Source: Pycnococcus provasolii (Eukaryota > Chlorophyta > Pseudoscourfieldiophyceae > Pseudoscourfieldiales). Taken from it: a DNA stretch of 64,000 bases. The position numbers and the translations under genes were made by a program. Below the pieces are notes generated by a model. It was not told where the DNA came from and made no database searches. It saw only the letters and a program-made list of their open reading frames with translations. The stretch is taken from contig CP150568.1 in the NCBI GenBank assembly GCA_049487715.1, positions 310,001 to 374,000 of the forward strand, written 5' to 3'. Below, piece by piece: positions 29,776 to 40,442 of the stretch. How positions within the stretch are numbered: position 1 is the stretch's first letter; the number at the start of each line of letters is the position of its first letter.

Positions 29776-30943
29776 GCGGAGTCCGAACGGCGTTAGGTGC
29801 TCCGGGGTTGTGAAGATTGCCGGCTTTTTCTATATATTCGAGTAAAAGTTTTGTGTGTTTGCCACGTGCGTGTAGTGGGAGGGGGATTCAAGACGTTAGC
29901 ATCGTGTGTTCATTTTGGTTCGCGCCAGCATTTCGCAGCAAACAGAGGAAACGCGCAGAACACGTACTCCCTTTCCCTTCTTGCCCATTTTGTGTCTTGA
30001 CGCAGTGCTCTTCTACAGCTCAACAACGCGCACACTCGCCACCGCGCGTATGACTCCAGCTTGCAGTGCACAGCCCGCCTTGTGAACGTGCTGCTCAGTT
30101 GAGTCGCTCACGGTGTGTCTGAGCGGACAGCTACAAACAAGGCGACACGCGCGACGCGCGAGGACGTAACGTTATGTTGGGTGGCGCACCCCGTCGGCAG
30201 CGTGTCGTCTCGTTTTCCGTCTGGTTGGGCCGGACTGCCGGAGGGGAGACCGGGGGGCGAGGCGAGGAGAGGGAGGGAGGGAGGGGGAAGGAGGTTGCGC
30301 GGCCTCTGCGCTACGATACTGCGATGCCGGGGCGAGAGGGAACCGGCGAGGGACGGAGGGGGGGAGGGGGCCGCCTGCTCGGGAGAGGAGAGGAGAGGGG
30401 TCCCACTACCTTTACTTCCCACGGGGTTCGCCTTCGCCTCAGGTGGTCGGAACTCGGACAGTGCTCCTCGTAGGTAAAGGGAGATCGATGAGCGAGCGGT
30501 CAACGGTGAAGAAGACGTTTAAGTGGTTTAACATGGCACCCCGCCCATGGGAAACGTCTTGGCAAGCCGAGGTTCCTTGAACCCCTACTTTTTACCTTGG
30601 AGGATTCCCTGAAAGACTCTCAAAAGCTTCACGCCAAAACTTTACGCGTGACGTCCGTGTCACGCATTGGCCGACGTCTTACACGCCGGCCAAAGACTTC
30701 ACGCCTTCTTTCAGACGCAGTAGCCAAAGTCTAATTCCTCTTTAACTTACATTTAGGTCAATGACACACACAGTGTTGTCTTATAGTGGTTGGGGCTGGC
30801 GAACATTGATGCATACATACGTGATAGAACCTTCGACATCACCAACACTATGTGCAAACGCGCTGTGAATGGTGTGAATTTTGGACGACAGTTGGACTGA
30901 AGAAAAAAAATTCAATTACTCAAATGTGCAATCTTAGGTTATC
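29776..30943. other. Intergenic region between a small gene's 5' end and nephrocystin-4 3' end
   Basis: About 1.17 kb without a credible gene. Purine-rich stretches (GGGAGGGAGGG type, around 30260-30400) lie in the middle. TTCACGCC-type words recur at 30625-30710. Copy D of the conserved 3' element lies at 30864-30930 next to the nephrocystin-4 stop. Confidence 0.5.
30864..30930 (-). repeat. 3'-flank conserved element, copy D (degenerate)
   Basis: Read on the minus strand it keeps GAGTAATTGAA, then AGTCCAACTGTCGTCC and ATTCACACCATTCAC, with a T-rich replacement between blocks and a 3-base insertion. It starts 13 nt past the nephrocystin-4 stop, in sense orientation. Confidence 0.65.
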
Positions 30944-33900
30944 TCAGTCTACGTGAACGCGCAAACGAACAGCCTCCACGCATTTGTCGTCGTCGTCGTT
31001 GATGAAAATCAACACGTCAACAGCCTCGTTGCGAACGAGCCAGGCGGCGGACCGACGTTTCGCATCCACCACGATGCCGACGTTTGCACTACGACCAGGG
31101 CCAAGCTGAAGCTCGGAGGGAACAAAACTCACCAGCCACGGGTGCGTGCTGCGCACACGGTATGCGCGCGACGTTGCAAATGGGTTCGTGTATGTGAACC
31201 GCGCCTTCTTTGTGCCACCTAGACGAACATTCGTCTCGAATGTGCGGCTGATGGCTGGGGGATGTGCGTCCGAACGAAGCAGCATCGCCCCTACAAGAGC
31301 GCCATCCTCCTCATCCACGACGTGCACCGCGCAGCGAAGCGGACCTGCGGCCGCTGGACGAACGGCGAACTCGAGCTGGTGCGTCGCCGCGCGGTCGAGC
31401 GTAAAGCGCGGCACACGCGGGCGCACCTCGTCGGGCGCACTTGTGTGCAGGGCTACCTGGCGTGCGCGGTCCGCCGCACCGCGCAGTGCGGTTAGCACGT
31501 GCCACGTCTGGCCCACGGTCGTGCTACAGTCGAGCACCTGGTACGCCGTCGCCTCGACGCGCCAGGTTGACACGAGATGGCAGCGCTCGCGATCAGCATA
31601 GAGGAGGAGGAAGAATGTCAGCACAGCCGGTGTGCTTGCTCCACTTCCGCCACGCGCTGCGGCCGCTGCGCTTGCCGAACGTTCGCTGGCCAATAGCTCC
31701 GTAAGGGCGACGGCGCCCCAAGCGTCTGGTGTTGAGCACGGGCCAAGCTTCACCTGCAGACGCACCTCCGCAGATGTCGGCACATACCGCGCGCCTCCAA
31801 AACGGTCGCCCGACGGTACACTTGAAGCCGACACCGATACCTGCACGCTCTGCGCATCACTGACGACGCAGTGAACGGGGCTTGCGGCGTCGATCACGTC
31901 ATCTGCGCCGCCCGCCGCGCCGTGCCTCGCCTCAGAGGCGAGGTCGAGCAGCTCGCGAGGCAACGGCACACGGCGTTTGAGGTAATCTCGCTCAGCGCCA
32001 GCAAGACGAAGCGTGTGATCCACGGGCATCGGGCGTGGCCGGAGGTCAACCTCGACGACAGTGGCAACAGCACCGGTTGCCTCGTTCACCAAGCAAATGC
32101 GCAGAACCCGCCGGCCCCCATTGTCAAATGGCGAGCCTGCGTAGCTTTGAAAGCGGAACGGAACCACAGTTGCATCGCCTCTCCCAGTGAAGTGAAGTCG
32201 GCCACTCGCATCCACCACCCCGTCTTGTACCGGTGCGGTGGCGGCGGCGTCTTGTGCGGCAGCCGCGGCGGATGCTGAACCATCGCTTGGGGCAGCATGA
32301 TCGTGCGTCGTGACGACGCCGTCAGATGCACCACCACGGCGCTCGCTCGCCTTGCGCATGGCAAGCCACTCGCTTGCGCTTGTGACCACGCGCAGCTCAG
32401 CACCTTTGCCCTCGCACTGCACGATGTAATTTCCCGGTGCATCCCCGGGATTCACAAACAGGTGCTCAATGAGAACAGCCTCGCCGTAGCACGGGCGAAT
32501 GACACGGGTCAGGCGCAACACCTCTCGTAGCTGAGTGCTAACAATCTCGCGGCGGTACTTCGACCGCGCGGTGTCCACATCGTCGTACAGAGCCTGATGC
32601 ACTTCCTTGTCTAGCGCACCACCCGTTTCTGGTTGGACAATCGTGTTTACGTCGCGAGCGCCGAGCAGGCGTTTCAGCACAGTACGCCTACGAAGCTTGA
32701 GCCTCTCCTTATCAAGGAGAGCGTCGCGGAGATTTGATGTGCCGTTGCCAATCGGTGCACCACCATCCGCGAGATTTCGCTTAAGCTCCTCTGCCACGAT
32801 GCCACCCTCCATAATGCTGGGACGAACGCGAAGGCGGCGACCAGGTGCCTTTTTGAGGCGATTACGCGACGAGGCAGCAAATGAGGAAGACGCAGTCTTG
32901 AGCGCGCTTTTCGGAAATGTGCCACCGCCGACGGGATCGATCATGATTGGCTCAGTCTCGCTACGCATTGCATCGCAAACACGCCCCACGTTTACCAGCC
33001 TGACGATGATGGCGTCGCCGGAGGAAAGGGTTACGGGCGCTGCATACCCCAATGCATCGCGCTGCACATTGCGTCGTAGCTGAGTGGCAGCCGCTTCCAT
33101 GCCGGAAGAGAGGCCATCAGATGGCGAGATCAGAGGCACCTCCTGCAGATCCTCGCAGTATCCACGACCCTGGCGGAGAACGCCGCGCAAATTCACCTCC
33201 GCAGAGCCGACCAGAAGGTATGTTTCCGCATCATAGACTTCGACACGCATGGCCTTTTGCGTGCAGTACTCAACGAGGCGATTACGACGCAGGCCGCGAT
33301 CGTCCACGTCGTCATACCCTGGCCCAACGCGGTATTTGATTGCCACACCTGCTCGGGGGTACGCCCCGCCCGCGTCGTCGCCCGCGGGAGAGCCGCGCAG
33401 CACAAACAGGCTGTGTGTGTCGTCTTTAGGACCACTCGACTTGTCGGCCGGATCCAGCGGAACCGGTCCAATGTCTGTAGGCGGACAGTCAAAGAATTGA
33501 AATCGGAAGCGTAGCTTGCGCGGTATGTTCTGTTCCGTCGAAGTCGTGCCTGCATTGCCGCCGGCCAATTCACTGGTTGTAGTGTCCGCCCAAGCGGCTG
33601 GCGTGTTGTTTGATTCCGGAGTGGGATTACGCTTGCGCAGTGCAACAAAGTGAACGACGACTTCGTTGACAGTGTACTTGTCCACGCGCTCCACACGCGG
33701 GTCGATCGCCACAGCGCGCGTGGTTGGCGGACCCTCTCGGAGAGTCGAGGAAAGTCTCGCGCCGAGTGTTTCGCTCGTGTTGACGTCACCATGCGCAGCC
33801 TCGTTCGCGTGAAGCGCTGCCAACGTCGCGCGCGATGGTGCTGACGTGGAAACGGACGAGTCGTCGAGGTGCACCAAGGCACCGGCGGGGCCACCCACGG

Positions 33901-36454
33901 TGGCATGCTGCGCTGTTGCATGTGAGCCTACCGCCTCTGGTAGGCTGTCCAATGCGAGTGCAAGACGCTCGCGCTCTTTTTCTCTGTTCTCACCTCGAGA
34001 GCCCGCATTTGACAGCGTTTTGTACGCCGACGCTGCGGCTGATACCACAGCATCTCGCTGGCTCTCAGTCGAATCGCGCAGACCTTGAATTGCGGATGTA
34101 AGCTGGGTGAGGTGATCGCCGAGCTGCTTGCTCAGTGCACGGTACTCAACGCGGATCGCGTCGTCCATTTCCCTCGAACCGCGCAGTGCAGCCTGTGTTT
34201 CCTTGAGGCTCGTCGCGAGAAGCTCGCGCGTCTGCTCAGCGTGCTGGCGCAGAAGCTCCTGTGATGCCCTTGGATCGAAAGCGGGCGACGTGGATGGAAT
34301 TGGCGCGGGTACTGGCACGGCGCGTGCAGGCACGGGTGCGGGCACCGATGCTGCGGAAACTTCCGCTCCGATGCCGTAAGAGCCCGCCCCTGCCGCAGGC
34401 ATCGGTTTGGGCACGACTGCGGGCACCGGCTTTGGTTTTGGCATTTGGTGATGATGGATCTCGGGGTGCTGCAGTCGCACACGGTGGCCACGATAATTTG
34501 CTTGGAGCTTGGTTGCTGCTGCATTTCGACGTGTAAGGTCAGCCGCAAGGCCATACTCCCCGGTTTTGCCCGCGACGGCCTGCGGCACTGGTGCGGGCTG
34601 CGGCACCGGCACGTGCAGTGGCTGATCGACGTATCCTTCATCTTCACGGAGCTGGAAGTACGCGTGCGGCTGCAGCTGCTTTACGTCCATTTTTGGAAAC
34701 GTTTGCTTGAGAAGTGAGCGCCAGTCAACGAGAGGGCCTGGTGACCCTGGCCAGATTCCGGGACCACTTCGTAGGGGCACCTGAAATTTACCGCCACTGT
34801 GCAGCTCGACAGTTCCCTGTGGCGACTTTTTAGTCGGCAGCGCGACTGCCCACGCCACGTGATGAGCCTGCGACATCGCGCTGTGTCTGGGAGAACGATG
34901 TTTGAATAGCGATGATGGAACAAGCTCCACTGGAGTCTGCGGTACCTGCCGAACGCCCGTGTAGACAAGCTCGAAAGTCAGTACGACACTCTCGTCCATC
35001 ATGAAGTCTGGGAGCTTAACTTCCCCAAGGTCCTGCACGGTGAGTTCCTCCTTGAAGTACATAGGGTCGCCCATTCCCGTGGAATCCACCACGTCCAGCC
35101 TGACATTGTGACACACGAGCATGGGACTGATGCGTGTGAGCCCATTGTGTGCGCTCACCTGCAGCATGAATTCTGTCGTGCCCGGCTGCGCAGCCGGTCC
35201 TGCCGGCAAGTGAGGGAACAGAGAGCGCACGATTTGGCAAAATCCGTGTGGCAGAAGAATGAAGAGGTGGTGCAAGACAAGTCCCGTGCGGCGCATGGGA
35301 ACAGGCACACCGAGAGGCGTCATCGTGCGTCCGGATACGCGGCTCACCGGCGCACCTTGAGGAGTCGGCTCGCCGTTTGGTGCAGTGGGTGGTGCGAGCC
35401 TCTCGTAGCGCGAGAGGCCAGGAATCACCGAGAGGTAGTTGAGCAAGCAGTCCTCAGGCACGAGCGACTTTGTGGCGAGGAAACCCGGTGCGTCGTCGAC
35501 GGTACACACGACGTTGCTCCCCTGTGGCACGGGCCGCGTCGCCATGTTGCTCATGAACAGCAGAGTGCGCGGCGTCCCCGCAAGCAGCGGCAGAGACATG
35601 GGCACACCACCCGCGGTGCGGCGCGCGGGAATACGGCACCACCCGATGCCTCGCTCTGACAGCACCATGTCGCCCTGCACCACGCACACCACCACCTCGA
35701 CGACCACCTCGACCTGCGTTGAGGGTCCGAGAGAGGTAACCCAGAACATGTCGGACATTGGGAAGGTGAGCGGCACACTTCCCCCAGTGGTCGCCATTCC
35801 TCCGAGCAGGTGTTCGGGAGGTACTGGCACGAGATCTCCACGCAACGTTCTCCCAAAGAAACGCTTCACGCCTGCGTCGAAGAGCGAGGCGCTAAGACGC
35901 ACCGCGAGCGTCGAGCCAGGATTTGCCACCAACTCCCCCGAGGCTCCCGGAATTTTAGGCGGCTGGTCGACACGTGCGATGCGCAGACGAAACGCGCTTT
36001 GCGAATCACCACGAGGTGTCACCGGAGGGGTTACGGGCGGCGGGCCACTTGACGGCTGCGCGGCAAGCACGTGCGAAACGAACCGGCTTTGGAACGCTGA
36101 GAACTTCGTCTCCCAGACCTTCAGTCGGCTCCAGTGTTCCGTGACAACAGGCAAGTTGCGTGTGGACTGGCGGTTGAGCGCACCTCCGTTCGGTGATGCG
36201 GCGTTCTGTCCAACGAAGTTGCTGTACGTTCGGTCCCTTGCGGTGAGTCCAGGAGACTGTTTGTTAGGAGGTTGTGCCGACGGAAGAGGTGCGAGCGTAT
36301 CTCGCATCTCCGCGTCCAGGCCGTGCTGCTGCGCCCTTTTCTGTGGAGCGTGGTATCCGACGCGGTTGGTTTGCTTGCGCGCCTTGTTCCCCCGATACCG
36401 CGCTTGAATTGCAGTTGCAGCCGTGTCCTGCGAGCCATACTTCTTCGGAGGCAT
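30944..36454 (-). CDS. NPHP4: Nephrocystin-4-like ciliary transition-zone protein
   Basis: From the ATG at 36454 (MPPKKYGSQD) the protein has 1836 residues; the frame extends 13 codons upstream but without ATG. Two IQ motifs are visible: TAIQARYRGNKARKQ near residue 20 and TKLQANYRGHRVRLQ near 650. Similarity to nephrocystin-4 is seen in LLPHGFCQIVRSLFPHLP, in LRFRFQFFDCPPTDIGPV, and in the C-terminal MSP-like end with FVPSELQLGPGRSAN and VDVLIFINDDDDKCVEAV. Nephrocystin-4 is a large transition-zone scaffold that gates entry to the cilium. Its presence implies a flagellate stage. Vertebrate NPHP4 is about 1430 aa; the extra length here is linker. No intron is seen. Assignment is from recalled motifs. 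Confidence 0.75.
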   Translation of the reverse strand: MPPKKYGSQDTAATAIQARYRGNKARKQTNRVGYHAPQKRAQQHGLDAEMRDTLAPLPSAQPPNKQSPGLTARDRTYSNFVGQNAASPNGGALNRQSTRNLPVVTEHWSRLKVWETKFSAFQSRFVSHVLAAQPSSGPPPVTPPVTPRGDSQSAFRLRIARVDQPPKIPGASGELVANPGSTLAVRLSASLFDAGVKRFFGRTLRGDLVPVPPEHLLGGMATTGGSVPLTFPMSDMFWVTSLGPSTQVEVVVEVVVCVVQGDMVLSERGIGWCRIPARRTAGGVPMSLPLLAGTPRTLLFMSNMATRPVPQGSNVVCTVDDAPGFLATKSLVPEDCLLNYLSVIPGLSRYERLAPPTAPNGEPTPQGAPVSRVSGRTMTPLGVPVPMRRTGLVLHHLFILLPHGFCQIVRSLFPHLPAGPAAQPGTTEFMLQVSAHNGLTRISPMLVCHNVRLDVVDSTGMGDPMYFKEELTVQDLGEVKLPDFMMDESVVLTFELVYTGVRQVPQTPVELVPSSLFKHRSPRHSAMSQAHHVAWAVALPTKKSPQGTVELHSGGKFQVPLRSGPGIWPGSPGPLVDWRSLLKQTFPKMDVKQLQPHAYFQLREDEGYVDQPLHVPVPQPAPVPQAVAGKTGEYGLAADLTRRNAAATKLQANYRGHRVRLQHPEIHHHQMPKPKPVPAVVPKPMPAAGAGSYGIGAEVSAASVPAPVPARAVPVPAPIPSTSPAFDPRASQELLRQHAEQTRELLATSLKETQAALRGSREMDDAIRVEYRALSKQLGDHLTQLTSAIQGLRDSTESQRDAVVSAAASAYKTLSNAGSRGENREKERERLALALDSLPEAVGSHATAQHATVGGPAGALVHLDDSSVSTSAPSRATLAALHANEAAHGDVNTSETLGARLSSTLREGPPTTRAVAIDPRVERVDKYTVNEVVVHFVALRKRNPTPESNNTPAAWADTTTSELAGGNAGTTSTEQNIPRKLRFRFQFFDCPPTDIGPVPLDPADKSSGPKDDTHSLFVLRGSPAGDDAGGAYPRAGVAIKYRVGPGYDDVDDRGLRRNRLVEYCTQKAMRVEVYDAETYLLVGSAEVNLRGVLRQGRGYCEDLQEVPLISPSDGLSSGMEAAATQLRRNVQRDALGYAAPVTLSSGDAIIVRLVNVGRVCDAMRSETEPIMIDPVGGGTFPKSALKTASSSFAASSRNRLKKAPGRRLRVRPSIMEGGIVAEELKRNLADGGAPIGNGTSNLRDALLDKERLKLRRRTVLKRLLGARDVNTIVQPETGGALDKEVHQALYDDVDTARSKYRREIVSTQLREVLRLTRVIRPCYGEAVLIEHLFVNPGDAPGNYIVQCEGKGAELRVVTSASEWLAMRKASERRGGASDGVVTTHDHAAPSDGSASAAAAAQDAAATAPVQDGVVDASGRLHFTGRGDATVVPFRFQSYAGSPFDNGGRRVLRICLVNEATGAVATVVEVDLRPRPMPVDHTLRLAGAERDYLKRRVPLPRELLDLASEARHGAAGGADDVIDAASPVHCVVSDAQSVQVSVSASSVPSGDRFGGARYVPTSAEVRLQVKLGPCSTPDAWGAVALTELLASERSASAAAAARGGSGASTPAVLTFFLLLYADRERCHLVSTWRVEATAYQVLDCSTTVGQTWHVLTALRGAADRARQVALHTSAPDEVRPRVPRFTLDRAATHQLEFAVRPAAAGPLRCAVHVVDEEDGALVGAMLLRSDAHPPAISRTFETNVRLGGTKKARFTYTNPFATSRAYRVRSTHPWLVSFVPSELQLGPGRSANVGIVVDAKRRSAAWLVRNEAVDVLIFINDDDDKCVEAVRLRVHVD

Positions 36455-37222
36455 GTGGGACTCAGGAGGTATATACGGTAGTATGGGAGCCACTGCCTGC
36501 GCTATTCAGCCCAGTGTAAGATTCCCCACCAACCTTAAGTTAACGTTTACGGCACAGCGAGACACACGATACGATACGACGACACAGCGAAGTACGACAG
36601 CGACCGAGGGAGTCGTCGTGAGTGCACTCAACGTCGCGTGGTGTGAAGTGTGTGAAATGCGTGCGGCCGAGGGCAGACAGAGACAAAGGGAAGGGGAAAG
36701 GGGCGGGCGGAGACGTTCCCGCGGGACAACCCCGCCCCCGGGGCAAGGGAGGGAGGGAAGGGAAGGGAAGGGGAGGGCGAACCTTTTTCAAATTCGAATC
36801 TCGCCTGTGCCATGGACGACGACCTTCGCCTTTCCCTTTCCTCCCACCACCTTGGCAAAGAGGAGGAGAAAAAGCAAGGCTTTGCAAAGAAAAGAGCCGT
36901 TGGGACTCTTCTTGGGGAGCCTCCCCCGGTCCATCTCGCCATCTACTTCCTACGTGCTTCCTACTTCCTAGGTGGGGGGCAGCGAAAGGGGGATCCGCCG
37001 TGGAACGCACTCAGATCTGTCCCATCTTTTCTTGATTTCGACGAGTCATTTGGGGGTTGATCTCAGAGATCGTGAATTTGATTCGGGGTTGAACACCCGG
37101 GTCCCTCCCTGCGGCATCAAAGGAAGGGTTTCGTCGGCCTCCCCTTGCACCGCCATCCCTCCCCTTCCTTTCAGCCGTCGCGCAGCAGTAAAAACCACTT
37201 CTCGCTAACCTAACCACACACA
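36455..37222. promoter_or_regulatory. Divergent promoter region between nephrocystin-4 and RAE1
   Basis: About 770 bp without a credible gene. It holds purine-rich GGGAGGGAAGGG repeats at 36745-36780 and mixed-composition DNA. The two genes start outward from it, so both promoters must be here. No telomere-type repeat is seen in this one. Confidence 0.5.
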
Positions 37223-38377
37223 ATGGCTGCGTTCGGCGCACCGTCCGCGTTCGGAGCGCCAGCCGCGTTCGGAGCGCCGCAGCAAGTTGGCGCGTTCGGC
37301 GCTGTTGGCGGCATGGGGGGACAGCTCGCCAGGTACAAGTGCGACGACAAAGATGTCGACATCGTTCAGCCGCCAGCAGACAGCGTGTCCAGCCTCGCGT
37401 GGTCTCCTGTCGCAAACCACCTCATCGCCTCCTCGTGGGACAACTCGCTCTCTTGCTGGGAAGTCATTCCGCAGGGCCTGCAGTCGCAACCCAAGGCTAG
37501 AATTCAGGCGGATGCGCCTCCGCTATGCACAGCCTTCGCGCCAGACGGATCGTCCGTGTACTTCGGAGGGTGCGACAACAAGGCGTTCGTCTGGAACCTT
37601 GCCACGCAGCAGAAAACGCAGGTGGGCCAGCACACGGCTCCCATACGACACTGCGCCTTCATACCGGAGATCAACATGCTCGTCACGGGAGGGTGGGATG
37701 CAAAGCTCAACTACTGGGACACGAGACAGCCCAACCCAGCTATGACGGTGAGTTTGCCCGAGCGGTGCTACGCGCTGGCTGTCGGGCACCCTGTGCTCGT
37801 GGCGGCATGCGCAGAGAAGCACATTCTCGTGTACAACCTCACAAACCCGCAGACGCCGTACAAACACCTCGGGCCTGCTGGACAGGAGGCGCAGAGTCCT
37901 CTCAAGCATCAGATTCGGTGTGCGGCTGTGTTCCCTGATCGCACAGGCTTCCTCGTCGGTTCGATCGAGGGGCGTGTTGCCGTGCAGCACGTTGAGGCGC
38001 ATAACTCGAGCAAGAACTTTACCTTCAAGTGCCATCGCCACGGCTCAGACATCTACGCTGTCAACTCCTTAAGCTTTCACCCGACGCACGGCACATTCCT
38101 GACGGCAGGAGCGGACGGCACGTACAACTTCTGGGACAAGGATTCCAAACAGCGCCTTCGTGCCATGAATCCTGCGGCTGGCCAGAATCAGGCTGGGGTA
38201 CTTCCCGTCACAGAATGCAGGTTCAATTATGACGGCACTGTTGTGGCGTACTCGACGTGCTACGACTGGTCAAGGGGGCACGCCGAACACAATCCGCAGA
38301 CGGCTAAGACTCATATCCTACTGCACGAAAGCTTGGACACGGAGGTGAAGGGCCGAGGGCGCCAGAATCGAAGGTAG
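37223..38377 (+). CDS. RAE1: RAE1/Gle2 WD40 mRNA export factor
   Basis: A 384-residue WD40 propeller. A short FGAP-repeat leader (AFGAPSAFGAPAAFGAPQ) precedes the blades. Family-specific stretches are SSLAWSPVANHLIASSWDN, FPDRTGFLVGSIEGRVAVQ and FKCHRHGSDIYAVNSLSF. RAE1 binds the GLEBS motif of the nucleoporin Nup98 and takes part in mRNA export, and in spindle assembly during mitosis. Length and start fit RAE1 orthologues, which are about 340-370 residues. It acts at the nuclear pore. No intron is seen. The ATG at 37223 follows an ACACA context and is the first in frame. Confidence 0.95.
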   Translation: MAAFGAPSAFGAPAAFGAPQQVGAFGAVGGMGGQLARYKCDDKDVDIVQPPADSVSSLAWSPVANHLIASSWDNSLSCWEVIPQGLQSQPKARIQADAPPLCTAFAPDGSSVYFGGCDNKAFVWNLATQQKTQVGQHTAPIRHCAFIPEINMLVTGGWDAKLNYWDTRQPNPAMTVSLPERCYALAVGHPVLVAACAEKHILVYNLTNPQTPYKHLGPAGQEAQSPLKHQIRCAAVFPDRTGFLVGSIEGRVAVQHVEAHNSSKNFTFKCHRHGSDIYAVNSLSFHPTHGTFLTAGADGTYNFWDKDSKQRLRAMNPAAGQNQAGVLPVTECRFNYDGTVVAYSTCYDWSRGHAEHNPQTAKTHILLHESLDTEVKGRGRQNRR

Positions 38378-38642
38378 CGCGCGCGTGTCAAAAAGAGCTA
38401 GCTCCTGATGGCTAGTATGTAACAAGAAGCCGTGAAATTCATGTCCGTTCAATATTTAATGCCAGCCCGCCTCCACCACCGCCATCACCGCCAACACCTT
38501 CACCGCCGCCGCATCCTGCGAGAAATTAATTTTCGGGTTCTAAAAAGTAGAGCAAATGCCCAAAATACCCCAACACGAGTTTTTCCCATTCGTCCGTCGT
38601 GACTAGACAGCTAGAGTGATCGTCGTCGTCAAATTGATAATA

Positions 38643-40319
38643 ATGTCGGACTTCTACAAGTTGCTTGGAGTAACGCGTGGCGAAACTCTGGACGAAAATG
38701 TACTGAAAAAGGCGTACAAAAAAGCCGCGATGAAGTGGTGAGTGAGATACTTGTCTGTCTGCCTAATTATAATCAGCACCCGCAGTCAGTGGTGCAAACT
38801 TCGCAGCACTTCTCCGACGTCGGCACACCGCACACCGCACTGATATACGACGTAGATCAAAGTATCAAACCAGCGAAGGATTAGACGATTGTTTTGGACG
38901 GAAATTAAATTAGATCGTAATTAAGGATTGAAATATTAATTGGCAAAAAGTGGTGACGTTCGTCTGATCTGCGTCGTGATCAGTGCAGTGAAAAGACGTC
39001 TCTCTCTGATGTGACACATCTGACGCGCGGCTCTTTGCCTCTTTCGTCGAGCTCCTCGGTCCGCTCATGCTGGCGCTCCCACCCTGCTCGGCTCGGGCGG
39101 GAACTCGTCGCGCGTGTCGTCGCGCCAGCAGTTAGTTGTGCAAAATCGTTGGCAATGCGCGATCAGCCGATCACTAACATCATCACACCACACACCACAC
39201 ACAAAAACCACCTAGGCATCCTGATCGCCATGCATCAAAAAGTGATGCTGAGCGTTCGAAAGCGGAGGAGATGTTCAAAAAAATCTCGCAAGCTTACGAA
39301 GTTCTGAGCGACCCTACCCAGAAGCAAATTTACGACGCATACGGCGAGGAAGGACTTAAAATGGGTGGACCGCCACCACCGCCTGAAGCTGCTGGAGGAG
39401 GAGGTGGTGGGGCGGCGGCGGTGGTGGCGTGCCGTTTGGACCAGGTTTTACGTCGTCGACATTCGGCGCAGGAGGAGGAGCCGGAGGAGGACCAACAATG
39501 TTTCAATTTGGCGCCAGCGCACCAGGTGGAGGCATGGACAACGAAACGGCGCGTCGTCTCTTTGAGAGTCTTTTCGGCGGCGGCGGCGGGATGGATTTTA
39601 GCTACTCAGACACCACAGGAGGTGGTGGAGGAATGCCAAGTGGCGGCATGGGTTTTGGTGCGAGCTCTGCATTCGGAAACGGAGGGAAACGCTTCCGTCC
39701 TGAACCGAAAGGGCGTGGACTAAGCGTTCAGCTGCCGTGCACCTTCGAGGAGTTTGCAATGGGTTCGACGCGCAAGCTCAAGGTGAACCGAGATGACTGG
39801 GACTATCAAAATGCAAAGCCCAAACAAGGAGAACCGCAGGTGTTGACTGTGAACATCCTACCAGGCTACAAAGCTGGCACGAAACTCACATTCGAGTCTA
39901 TGGGCGACGCAGGCCCTGGTGGGCGTGGCGACGTCATCGTGGAGCTCGTGGAAAAGCCATCAACAAAAGGCTGGCGACGTGAGGAGAACGACCTGGTGAT
40001 ACCTGTGCGCGTTTCACTCGTCGATGCGCTCTGTGGCTTCGAGACCCAGGTTCCTAACCTGGTGGTGAAAGGTTCGCCAGTCTCGCCATTTCGTGTCGAT
40101 CACGTCGTTCGCCACGGTGAGCGTGTGGTCCTTCCGGACATGGGATTTCCGATACGCCGAGGAGGTCAACCACGCGGACGCGGAGATGCCGTGCTAGCGA
40201 TAGAAGTCGACTATCCCAGGCGCCTCACCGCAGATCAGAAGCAGCAGATACGTCAGGTTTTGGGACCGATTATTGGCGGCAACAGCGGATTGGGCCGGAC
40301 TGGAAGCGGCAGGTTATAA
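38643..40319 (+). CDS. DNAJB/Sis1-type Hsp40 co-chaperone with a long intron and a frame break
   Basis: Exon 1 (38643-38737) encodes [10 protein letters not shown] and helix II of a J domain; exon 2 (39216 onward) begins with the HPD motif (HPDRHAS), completed across the splice site, then [21 protein letters not shown] Gly/Phe-rich linker follows, and the peptide-binding C-terminal domains start near [21 protein letters not shown] proteins stimulate Hsp70 ATPase and deliver clients. The frame breaks inside a G-rich stretch: translation from exon 2 shifts at about 39409-39412 (GGGG), and one more G would restore the frame running to 40319. A base-call error in the homopolymer is the simplest reason; a real frameshift cannot be excluded. 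Total length would be about 400 aa. Confidence 0.85.
38738..39215 (+). other. Intron of the DnaJ gene (478 nt)
   Basis: Donor GTGAGT, acceptor CCTAG. It interrupts the Trp codon just before the HPD motif. It is over five times longer than the other introns seen here (73-88 nt) and is locally AT-rich around 38880-38960. No embedded RNA gene was convincing. Confidence 0.8.
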
Positions 40320-40442
40320 TAATATACCAAGAAAAAAGTGTTGTCCAGATATGGAAGGCGAAAGAAACTAAGAAGTGGTTTGTGATGTTACAGAAATGAA
40401 TTGACTCTATAGTATATACAATCATCAGCAGTGTTTCTTGTT

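Noticed and set aside
36785-36805. B-box-like AATTCGAATC as a tRNA hint
   Set aside because: No A-box at correct spacing and no cloverleaf.
36423-37035. Plus/minus frames of 130-180 residues between nephrocystin-4 and RAE1
   Set aside because: Pyrimidine/purine-repeat translations in a promoter gap; no domain.
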